The notes under the pieces: generated by a model
What the model saw: only the letters and a program-made list of their open reading frames with translations
Databases searched by the model: none
What the model was told of the DNA's origin: nothing
Position numbers and translations under genes: made by a program
NCBI GenBank assembly: GCA_010909165.1
Contig: MU008161.1
Coordinates: forward strand, 2,046,001-2,110,000
Reading direction: 5' to 3'
DNA length: 64,000 nt
From: Anthoceros angustus
Lineage: Eukaryota; Streptophyta; Anthocerotopsida; Anthocerotales; Anthocerotaceae
Shown: positions 1-8,776 of the stretch, piece by piece
Layout: each line of letters begins with the position of its first letter
How positions within the stretch are numbered: the stretch's first letter is position 1

Positions 1-76
1 TGTTATACACCAAGTCCCATGACGGAAATCGTCCTTAGTGGACTTGAATAAAATTCTTCTTTTTTTCTAAATAGAT
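1..76 (+). mobile_element. 3' tail of a 5S-like SINE, cut by the window edge
   Basis: Nearly identical to the last 70 bases of the element ending near 16884: both have the block ATGACGGAAAT, then TCCTTAGTGGA and a TAATAAAATTCTTCTT end that runs into T/TTC-rich sequence. Only the tail is present here and the body would lie before base 1. The shared tail at two distant sites marks a dispersed family. A third tail-like stretch (AAATAAAATTCTTCTTCTTC) is at about 3735-3765. Confidence 0.5.
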
Positions 77-283
77 AAAGCCACATATTAAACTCAAACT
101 CATGAGATAAAAAGTACCCGTGAGATTATTTATCTATATAATTTAATATCTAGTATACACACATTATTAAAAATTTAATAAATAGATAAAACCACACACG
201 TGCACATCTATGCATATAAATTATATTTGATCCTAAGTAATCCTAATAAATTACTGTAGACTGCTCTCGTCTACGATGGTAGG

Positions 284-521
284 TCAGCCCGTCCTCCTAA
301 GGTTTTGCTTAGCAATGTGTGGTCCCAGCTTCTCTTGCACGGCTGAGGCTTTGGCTCAAAAATCAATCAGCCCGTCCCCCTAAGGTTTTGCTTAGCAATG
401 TGTGGTCCCAGCTTCTCTTGGCACGGCTGAGGCTTTGGCTCAAAATTCTCCAACCAAGTTCAAAAGTAAAAAATGGACTGTATACAGCCGGAATTCTTGT
501 GTATACAGCCGGAATTCTTGT
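284..521. repeat. two small tandem duplications
   Basis: An ~82 bp unit beginning CAGCCCGTCC occurs twice (about 285-366 and 367-447), differing at only a few positions. Immediately after it, a 21 bp unit (TATACAGCCGGAATTCTTGTG) is repeated twice at 480-521. Neither encodes a recognisable product. The rest of 77-840 is AT-rich and I see no gene in it. Confidence 0.8.
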
Positions 522-839
522 GCTCGTGCCTGGCCTCTAGTGAAAACCTCATTGCCTGTGAACCCAACCCCCCTTGGTCACCCTCCACATGAGTGCGTTA
601 GTAGCCCAACCCCTTTCTAGCTTCAGGTTTGGCATCATGCCGCTAGGGAAGTAGTCTTTTGCTCTACACTGCACAGATCTGGCTTTCCTTATGAAGTAAA
701 GTTTCACCAAAAAAAATGAAAGCACAAACTCAAAAAACAAATCAGCTACGCATATACACGGGGGCAACCCTCCAACTCTTCCATGTGATTCAAACTTCAA
801 AACCATACACTGACATCCAGAAGTCTCACATGATGCACC

Positions 840-1720
840 CACATTCATGAGGATCATGCGAGACTCTGGTCCATGCACAAAGCGGGAAAGCAACCTTCAG
901 AGACCTTTTTATGGACTCCAGTCGTGGACTCGAACAATGCAACCGTGCGCTATCGTCAATATGTACTGAAATATGGGACCCGGCCGACCCTTGGCTGTTT
1001 CCAGGCGTTGCTTTGAAGAGAGGATATGTCAGAGGACGCCTTCATGAGGCTACTAGTATTCTACAATTTGCTTCTGCCAAGTTGGTGGCTAAAAGGGAAC
1101 CCAGGAACAACGACTTCTTGACATTCAGACGTTGCAGCTGGAGCCGGGCCTGTAACGAAGACGCCACGCGCAACCCAGCAATCGGCACAGCTGTTGTCTT
1201 CAAAAGGACTACAGAGATAAGCTCCGAGCATAGCTCTCTGGAGGCAGCAAGAGATACCAGTTTTTCAACTCGAGATCTACACAGTAGCATCTTCAGGAGC
1301 TTGCCGATATGGAAGCATGCTCTGGACGCTCCCCTGGCAAAGATTGCATAGCCACAATGATGCTGTTGCTGTTGCTCCTCCTCTCTCTCTTGGGTTTAGC
1401 GATGGCCTCAAATGACCTCTCTGGTATGTGAAAATCTGCTTGTGCTGGATGGACGGTTCCAAATTGCTTCGTGTCCTGCCAACCCCTTCATTGCCTTCGC
1501 ACAATGCAGGATCTGGTAGCAAAAAGCTCCTTCAACCGCAACCGCCCAGTCCCACTTGGTACAGTGGCCGTGCTGATGAACTGCAGGTGAGAATGTCATG
1601 AGTTTCTGTTTGTTAGACTCGGAAAGGTTTCCAGTGAGGTAACAGCTGCAGCACCATTTTGCAGCTTGATATGCGTCGCAAGCGTCTGAGATCCTCCCCT
1701 TTCACCCTTCAGACGCCACC
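840..1720 (-). repeat. duplicated 3' flank of PPR-DYW gene, copy 1
   Basis: 840-1170 matches about 2700-2970, and 1195-1720 matches about 3960-4500, the DNA just downstream of PPR-DYW protein 1. For example, the phrase around GAGGACGCCT...CATGAGGCTACTA is at 1032 and 2873, and CTACACAGTAGCAT is at 1278 and 4044. With the DYW tail that follows, this makes a ~1.6 kb segmental copy of the 3' end of the gene at 4645-7884 plus its downstream flank. Short open frames here (for example 911-1351) are not conserved between the copies and I do not call them genes. Confidence 0.75.
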
Positions 1721-1879
1721 ACTTGCATCAAGTGTGTGGGAACGTAATCCATCACGTGTGGTGGACCCTCCATCGCCACACCCGCCACCCTCTGTTCCTC
1801 ATTAGTGAAGACTGTGGGAAAACCACCATCTCCCCTATAATATGACAAGGTGCCAGGGAACAGAGTGCATTTGTCGGCA

Positions 1880-2450
1880 TGGAGACCATACATAGTCTGT
1901 GAGTGAGCATCCCCATATGGACATTTCCCATCGGTGAAGTGATGCACGAGGTGGGCGTCTCTGACTAAAATAACTCGGCCTTTAAGCGTGGACAGGCTCT
2001 TTGTGCTGCTATGGCAGTCGTCGCACATACGAAGGTTTTTGGTGACCAGCAAAGTGGTGCAATATGGAGTGTTGAGGAGACCAAAAACCCAATGCCAGCT
2101 TCTCAGCATGTCCACATAGAGAGTCTAGGCTTTCTAAGTGTCAGTGACATGTGAAGATTTGAACGCCAGTTCTGTTCTTCCTTCATGGCCTTCCGCCTCC
2201 ATATGTTGGCTGAGACATCGTAGCTTCAGATGAGCATCACAACTCTGAGCACCAATGGTAGGCAGTGAACTTATGTACTTCTGGTTCACTTCCGTTGCCG
2301 GCTTCTTCTTGGCAGCGTGGTGTTTTCTCATCCATCTCTTACTCTACGCGTCCTCCCATCTGCCAGCATTTGAGTAAATATGAGACATGACCACGAAAGC
2401 AGCAGATAGCTGTGGCTGCATCTCCACGAGCTGGTTGAAGCACAGCATTC
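1880..2450 (-). pseudogene. decayed E2/DYW tail of a PPR editing factor
   Basis: A minus-strand copy of the C terminus of the protein at 4645-7884. Recognisable blocks are KKKPATEVNQK (the KP-type box, about 2280-2325), GLLNTP...KNLRMCDDCHSS (about 2010-2075) and VRDAHLVHHF...GDAH (about 1895-1970). It is broken: the reading frame shifts between the KP box and the deaminase core, so the HAE zinc/catalytic motif is not read in frame, and the terminal Cys pair has become CPYGDAH, losing a ligand. Homology continues as non-coding E2-motif sequence to about 2450 and then stops. There are no upstream PPR repeats, so it is a partial DNA duplication. It should be non-functional. Confidence 0.85.
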
Positions 2451-2699
2451 AAGCTCCACCAGTTCTCATGGGTTCTCTTGAGCTGATTTATAGAGTTTTC
2501 GATCCCTAGTCATGCGCTTGCTCTCCATACAACACCAGTAAGGGCGTTACCTTTTTCGCTCCTACCTGCGAATTGGGCTGCGAGTGCCAGCCTTCAGGCG
2601 TATCAAACTCTGTATAGAAAGGACCAGAGTTGCGACGTCAAATAGTTGTACAAGACCACATTACACTGCCTGCAACATTACCTAGTCTCAAATGATGCA

Positions 2700-4500
2700 C
2701 CGACATCCATAAGCATCATGTGAGACTCTGGTCCATGCACAAAGGGAAAAGGCAACTTCACAGACTTTAGTCGGGGACTCCAGTCCTGGACTCGTACGAT
2801 ATGTCGTGAAGATCAACCATAGGCCGCAAAAGGCACGTTTCCAGCCATTGCTTCCAAGAGAGGATACGACAGAGGACGCCTACATGAGGCTACTAAAATC
2901 CTATAATTGCTGCTGCCAAGTTGGTGGCCACGGAAACCCAGAAGCAATGACTCCTTGACATTCAGAAGCTCAAGCCGGACCTGTAAAGCAGAGACCACGC
3001 GCAATCTAGCAAGCGGTTCCAGCTATTCAATAGAAAACGAGCTATTCATGGCGTTTTCCTGACGGCTGATATGTTGTTTTTGACTCGGAGACCCGGTATA
3101 TGTTTGTAATAGACATACACGGGACAACGTCTCAGCATGTTATCCTCAACCCTCCATATTGGACTACGAACGTGTGCGAATGCGAAGGTTTATTCTCTCA
3201 CATGGATGTCACACACCTTCATCCCCTTAAGGATTTTTTTAGGTTTTTATTCAAGTTTGTACTTTTTTTTTTGTTAAATCTTGTACCCTTTTCTTGTATT
3301 GTGACTTTCTTCCGGCAACGTGTCATTCCCAATTGTGTTCATGGTGTTGGAGTGTCATTGCCAATAGAGTCATTCTCAATTGTGTTATGGCGTTGGAATG
3401 TCATTGCCAATAGAGTCCATCGTACTGCAGACGTTGGCGATGCGATAAGTAGGTATCCTTCATCCCTTTACATCCCCTTACATAAGAATTTTTCTAGGTT
3501 TTTGTTGAAGTTTGTACCCTTTTTTTTTGTATTGTGACCTTCTTCTGGCAACGTGTCATTCCCAACAATGTCCATGGCGTTGGAGCGTCATTGTCAATAG
3601 TGTCCATCGCGCTGCAGGCCTTGGCGATGCGATAGGTAGGTTTCCTATCCTGATCACGAAACGAAACATAGGATGGCAGCTAGGATGCGATAAGTAGGTT
3701 TCCTAAAATAAATAAAATAATAATAATAATTAGACTTAAATAAAATTCTTCTTCTTCTTCTTCTACCCTCAAAACGAAACCTTTTCAGCAAACCTTTTCC
3801 TATGCCCGACCACGAAATTCTCCGACAGGAAACCTTTTCCTATGCCCGACTACGAAATTCTGGCCTCGTGCCCTTTGTTGGATTATTCATTTTTCTTATA
3901 TGGATTTTTTCATGTTTTTTTTGACGTAAAGTCTCCATGTATGTAGTTCCAGACGTTCACTTCAAAATGACTACAAAGACAAGCTCTCCGGAGCACATCA
4001 CTATACATAATGCAGGAATACACCAGTCTTTGAACTCGAGGTCTACACAGTAGCATTTTCAGGAGCTTGTCGAGATGGAAGCCTTGTCTGAACGCTCGTG
4101 GCAAAGGTTGCATAGCCACACTGATGCTATTGCTCCTCATCTCTCTCTTAGGTTTGGCCATTTCCTCAAATGACCTCTCTGGTATGTGGAAATCTGCCTG
4201 TACTGGATAGACGGTTCCAAATTGCTTTGCGTTCTGAGCAATAATGCCAACCCCTTCATTGCCTTCGCACGACGCAGGATCTGCTAGCACAGAGCTCCTC
4301 CAACCGCCCAGTCCAGCTTGTTACAGTGGCCGTGATGATCAACTGCACGTGAGGAATGTCATGAGTTCCTGTTTGCTAGAGTCTGGAGGGATTTTAGTGA
4401 GCTAACATCCTGGCACCATTTTGCAGCTCGATCTGCGTCGCAAGCTTCTGAGATCCTCAGGAGGCCCTTCCAACATTAGGACGCCACCACTTGCATCACA
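2700..4500 (-). repeat. downstream flank of PPR-DYW protein 1 (parent copy, interrupted)
   Basis: The counterpart of 840-1720. Its two homologous pieces (2700-3027 and about 3958-4500) are contiguous in the other copy but separated here by ~930 bp, which dates that block as an insertion after the duplication (or a deletion in copy 1). It lies 3' of the minus-strand gene, so it is 3' UTR or flank. I find no gene in it. Confidence 0.65.
3028..3957. repeat. inserted block with a ~235 bp tandem duplication
   Basis: Present in one copy of the flanking duplication and absent from the other. Inside it a ~235 bp unit is repeated: TTGTATTGTGAC...TTCT.CGGCAACGTGTCATTCCC at about 3293 and again at about 3528, each followed by GCGATGCGATA. 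A ~45 bp unit (CCTTTTCCTATGCCCGAC) is repeated near 3795-3870. T-tracts of 8-9 bases and an ATAATAATAATAATAA microsatellite occur. No terminal inverted repeat or coding sequence is evident, so its class is unknown. Confidence 0.6.
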
Positions 4501-4644
4501 AGTGTTGGCAGGCGCCCTCCACACGCACGTTCAGACACCTCTTTAGTGAAAGACTGCGGGAAAGCCACTACCTGGTTCACAACATGCCAAGGTGACAGGC
4601 AACAGAGTGCATTTGGCAGAATTGAGGCTATATACTATGGTCTG

Positions 4645-7600
4645 TCAGTGAGCATCCCCACATGTACAAGTCCCATCTGTGAAGTGATGCACGCGGTGGG
4701 CGTCTCTCACTATAATATCTCGGCCTTCAAGCCTGGACAGGATCTTTGTGCTGCTATGGCAGTCGTCGCACATACGAAGGTTTTTGGTGACCAGCAAAGT
4801 GGTGCCTTCTGGAGTGTTGAGGAGACCAAAAGCCAATGCCAGCTTCTCAGCATGTCCACACAGAGAGTCGGCTTTCTGCTTGTCAGCAACATGTGAAGCT
4901 TTGAACGCCATTTCTGTTCGTGCTTTATGGTCTTCCACCTCCATATATTGACTGAGACTGTGTAGCTTCAGATGAGCATCACAACTCTGAGCACCAATGG
5001 TGAACTTATGTACTTTCTGATTCACTTCAATCAAGGCCGTTGCCGGCTTCTTCTGGGCTCCATGGTGTGTTCTCATCTTCTCTATACTGCATGCGTCCTC
5101 CCATCTGCCAGCATTTGAGTAAATATGAGACATGAGCACGTAAGCAGCAGATAGCTGTGGCTGCACGTCCACGAGCTGGTTGAAGCACAGCCTTCCTCTC
5201 TCCACAGCGCTGTGACTTTTACAAGCACTCAGTAAAGACATCCAACCAACCGTGTCATTTCTGAAAGGCATGGTTCGTAGCACACTCTCCGCCTCATCCA
5301 ATCGTCCAGAACGCCCAAGAAGATCAACCATGGAGTTGTAGGTCTCAAGGGTTGGCATGATACCATGACCCTCTATCATTGTCTTGAAGAAGTGCAGACC
5401 TTCCTTCACCAAGCCTCCGTGACTGCATGCCACAAGAAGACAAGTGAAGGTGGCAACGTTGGGCTCAGTGCCATGTTGCTGCATCTCCTCGAAGCATCTG
5501 ATGGCCATCTCACAACGATTATGCTGGCCATATCCATTTATAAGTGCAGTCCATGTTGCAACATCTCTGATTGGCAACCTCTCAAAAACTGCAAGGGCAT
5601 CTTCCAGTCTTCCACATTTTGCATACATGTCGATCAGACTACTTCTTAAGGACACTTCTCCTTCTAGACCCCTTCCAATGATTTGAGCGTGCAACGACTT
5701 GCCTCTTTGCAGGGCTCCCAAGTTCCCACATGCCTTCACCAAACTCACAAAGGTAACCTTGTCTGGACACACTCCGTCCAGATGCATTTCTCCATAAAGA
5801 TTGAGAGCATCAACACCATAGCCATGGTTCGCACATCCTTCAATCAAGGCATTCCAGGTTACCGCATCTTTGATCAGCAACTTGTCGAAGACTGTGCATG
5901 CATCCTGCAAGCTCCCACACTTTGCATACATGTCCAGCAGCGTATTTCCAACAACCAAATCGGCCTCCAGTCCCACTTCCAAAATCTGAGCATGAATTTC
6001 TCTGCCCTTGCGTAAAGCCCCCGTGAATGCACATGCTTTTAAAACGGACACAAATGTCGACTTGTCTGCAGTCATGCATCCCTGATGCATCGTGCTATAA
6101 AGATTGAGAGCACACTCACCAAACCCATGCTCAATATGTGCTTCAATCATGGCATTCCAAGTCACTGTGTCCTTGCACGACAACCTGTCAAATAACATGC
6201 ATGCGTCTTCCAAGTTTCCACATTTAGCATACATGTACACGAGGCTATTCCCTAGAAACCAATCTTCCTCCATCTCCCGTTGCAGAAGCTGGGCATGAAT
6301 GTACTTGCCCTTTTGAATGGCTCCCACGCCTGCACACGTTTTCAACATGCACAGAAATGTAACCCTGTCAGGCGTCAGGCCATCCTGTTGCATCTGCTCA
6401 TAAAGCATCAGGGCTTCCTGTCTTAGCCCGTGTCCAGCATATCCTTCGATCATGGCATTCCAGGTAGCCACCCCTTTCATATGCAAAGTTTCAAAGACTG
6501 TTCGAGCGTCTCTCAGGCTTCCACTTTTAACATACATATGCACCAGGGTGCTTCCGATAAATGCATCTGCTTCCAGACCTCTTTCCCTGATCTGGGCATG
6601 GACCTTCTTGCCTATATCCAAGGCTTTCAAGCTGGCACATGCTTTTAGAACGCAGAGGAACGTGACATTGTTCGAGGGGGTTATGCCCTCCAGCTCCATT
6701 TCCGCATACAGATCCAAAGCCTCCTCACCCAAACCATGCTGAGCATATCCCGCAAGCATGGCATTCCAGGCCACCACGTTCTTCGTGGACAACCTTTCAA
6801 ACAGAGCACGAGCATCACTCAAGCTCCCACATTTGGTATACATATCCACCAAGGTATTTGCAACAGAAACATCCCTCTCCAGCCCCAACCTTACAATGCA
6901 GGCATGGATTTCCTTCCCCATCTCTATATCTCGAGCTCTTCCACAAGCTTTCAGACTACAAAGAAAAGTCACTTTATCTGGCGTCAGGCCATTGAGTTGC
7001 ATAACCTGATACAGCTGCAGAGCTTCCAGACCTGAGCCATGCTCGGCGTATCCTTTGATCATTGAATTCCAAGTCACCAAGTCTTTGCTTGGCATCCTGT
7101 CAAAAATTGTGCAAGCCTCCCTCAACGAACCACACCTCACGTACATATCCACCAAGGCGTTCCCCACTGCTGTGTCGAGTTCCAAACCCCTTTGAACAAT
7201 GCGTGCATGAATTCCTTTGCCGTTGTGCACAACCCCGATCCCCCCACATGCTTTTAAAACACACAGAAATGTGATCTTGTCTGGAGCCACACCGTGCTGT
7301 TCCATGCTCCAGTAGATCCCTAGTGCCTCTTCACCAAGTCCATGCTGAGCATATCCTGTTATCAAAGCATTCCAGGTAACCACATTTTTGGTGGACATCA
7401 TATCAAAAACAGCCTGAGCATCCTCCAAGCTTCCGCATCTACCATACATATCCACCAGGCTGTTCCACACAAACACGCTGGGCTCCAGCCCACATTTCTC
7501 AATGTCAGCATGGACTAGCTTGCCGGATGCCAAATCTGCAGCTCTACCACATGCTTTTAAGACTGCCACAAGTTCGTGGTCGGTAAGCCTGACAGCGGAT

Positions 7601-7884
7601 TCTCGCATTTGCCGATACAATCGAATAGCCACATCAGCCTCCGCAATTGCATTAAGTCCTGATATCCCTGAACCCCAAACCAGCGTGTCTCTGGCAGGTA
7701 TCTTGCAAGATTCCTGCTCTTTGCCTTCCACAATCGTCGGAAAAGTGTGGCTCTCATGCCCGATTGGCACAGCCCAGGCATGCACTCGCCTGCTAAGAAC
7801 AGTCCCATTTCTCTTTGCTGCAAGGCACTCCTGGAGGAACATGTATAACCCGTTTGTAAGAGCACGAAGTGCCCGCTGGCCCAT
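4645..7884 (-). CDS. PLS-class PPR protein with E1-E2-DYW:KP-type domain (1079 aa)
   Basis: A predicted organelle RNA-editing factor. An in-frame TAG three codons upstream of ATG 7884 supports the start. Residues 1-66 are basic and Ala/Leu-rich and could be a transit peptide. From residue 67 there are seven P-L-S triplets of 101 residues (35+35+31; the fourth has one extra residue), then P2-L2-S2 (775-877), E1 (878-909) and E2 (910-944): 24 PPR motifs in one exon. The DYW domain (945-1079) starts KKPATALIEV and carries HAE (1011-1013), CDDCH (1039-1043), HHF, and CTC near 1073-1075, so all zinc and catalytic residues are kept. It ends GDAH where the classical tail is DYW. KP-type domains have been tied to U-to-C editing (family knowledge); which base this protein edits is inference. 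It is divergent from the Josephin gene, with 212 bp between the ATGs. Confidence 0.95.
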   Translation of the reverse strand: MGQRALRALTNGLYMFLQECLAAKRNGTVLSRRVHAWAVPIGHESHTFPTIVEGKEQESCKIPARDTLVWGSGISGLNAIAEADVAIRLYRQMRESAVRLTDHELVAVLKACGRAADLASGKLVHADIEKCGLEPSVFVWNSLVDMYGRCGSLEDAQAVFDMMSTKNVVTWNALITGYAQHGLGEEALGIYWSMEQHGVAPDKITFLCVLKACGGIGVVHNGKGIHARIVQRGLELDTAVGNALVDMYVRCGSLREACTIFDRMPSKDLVTWNSMIKGYAEHGSGLEALQLYQVMQLNGLTPDKVTFLCSLKACGRARDIEMGKEIHACIVRLGLERDVSVANTLVDMYTKCGSLSDARALFERLSTKNVVAWNAMLAGYAQHGLGEEALDLYAEMELEGITPSNNVTFLCVLKACASLKALDIGKKVHAQIRERGLEADAFIGSTLVHMYVKSGSLRDARTVFETLHMKGVATWNAMIEGYAGHGLRQEALMLYEQMQQDGLTPDRVTFLCMLKTCAGVGAIQKGKYIHAQLLQREMEEDWFLGNSLVYMYAKCGNLEDACMLFDRLSCKDTVTWNAMIEAHIEHGFGECALNLYSTMHQGCMTADKSTFVSVLKACAFTGALRKGREIHAQILEVGLEADLVVGNTLLDMYAKCGSLQDACTVFDKLLIKDAVTWNALIEGCANHGYGVDALNLYGEMHLDGVCPDKVTFVSLVKACGNLGALQRGKSLHAQIIGRGLEGEVSLRSSLIDMYAKCGRLEDALAVFERLPIRDVATWTALINGYGQHNRCEMAIRCFEEMQQHGTEPNVATFTCLLVACSHGGLVKEGLHFFKTMIEGHGIMPTLETYNSMVDLLGRSGRLDEAESVLRTMPFRNDTVGWMSLLSACKSHSAVERGRLCFNQLVDVQPQLSAAYVLMSHIYSNAGRWEDACSIEKMRTHHGAQKKPATALIEVNQKVHKFTIGAQSCDAHLKLHSLSQYMEVEDHKARTEMAFKASHVADKQKADSLCGHAEKLALAFGLLNTPEGTTLLVTKNLRMCDDCHSSTKILSRLEGRDIIVRDAHRVHHFTDGTCTCGDAH

Positions 7885-8096
7885 GACATTCTATGGCCCC
7901 GAGCCCTCATCCTAGAATCTGGTGCCAATCTAGAACCATCACAGAGCTTCGCGGAAATAGCAGCAGCCGAAACAGCAGCAGCCCCTGATATATCCATACA
8001 GAAAGACCAACTCACAATCTGTTGCTGTAAAGAGACGAAGACAGTCCTTCACCCTCCTCGCCTGTCGATGCACATTGAGATTGGACCTGTTTCGCG
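7885..8096. promoter_or_regulatory. short divergent (bidirectional) promoter region
   Basis: Only 212 bp separate the ATG of PPR-DYW protein 1 (minus) from the ATG of the Josephin gene (plus). Both promoters and 5' UTRs must fit here or overlap. No clear TATA box is visible on either strand. Confidence 0.5.
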
Positions 8097-8776
8097 ATGG
8101 AAGGACCAGGACGCCTGTACCACGAGAGACAGCGTTTACAGATGTGTCTCCTTCACTCGCTCAACAACCTCCTCCAGGTATGCAGAAGGAACTTCAGACA
8201 CGGTGAGCTGATTCTCCGCTTCGATGTACTGGGAGACTACAAACAAGCTCGGTAGGATGTGTGCAGGGAGAGAGTCCTTTCACCAAAGCCGAGCTGGACA
8301 GGATCGCCGACAACCTGCCCAGCTTGGGGGAGACGCGATTTGAGCAATGGAATCCCTTGTCGCCGATTCTGAAACCGCACCGGAACGCCATCACCGGAAA
8401 CTACGATGCAGAAGTCCTTTTCGCTGCGTTGCAGAGCAGAAGCAAGGATGTGACCTGGTACGATCGGAGACACGGATCGGCAGGTTTGCAGCTGGCAGGT
8501 GCCGATCATTCCTTGGTTGGAGTGGTTGCGAACGTCTCGAAACGCAGGCTAGGTGGGCTGTGGAAAGGAAGGCACTGGGTTGCTCTGCGCAATGTCCAGG
8601 ACATCTGGTATAACCTAGACAGTGATTTGCGAGCTCCAGTGCCGTTCAAAGATGGGTGGAAGGAGGTACAGGAGTATATGGGGAAGTTGCTGGAGCAAGA
8701 AGCGGAGATCTTTGTGGTCAGAGATGTGAAAGAAATCTGCAAGCCTCAACAAAGCTTAGAGGAAGTCTCAGACTGA
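8097..8776 (+). CDS. Josephin-domain deubiquitinase (Josephin-like), two exons
   Basis: A cysteine protease of the MJD/Josephin family, which removes or trims ubiquitin. Exon 1 is 8097-8177 (27 codons), an 89 bp intron runs 8178-8266 (GTATGC...GTGCAG), and exon 2 is 8267-8776; the product is 196 aa, the usual size for a stand-alone Josephin protein. Exon 1 carries YHERQRLQMCLLHSLNNLLQ with the catalytic Cys17. Exon 2 continues in phase and holds RHWVALRN (His130) and IWYNLDSDL (Asp145 in the position taken by Asn in ataxin-3, as in other Josephin-only proteins). All catalytic residues are present. The stop codon overlaps the end of PPR-DYW protein 2 by 9 bp, tail to tail. A broken copy of exon 2 lies at 19.2 kb. 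Confidence 0.9.

Noticed and set aside
911-1351. A 146-codon plus-strand frame as a gene
   Set aside because: It lies in the duplicated 3' flank of a PPR gene, and its frame is not kept open in the other copy.
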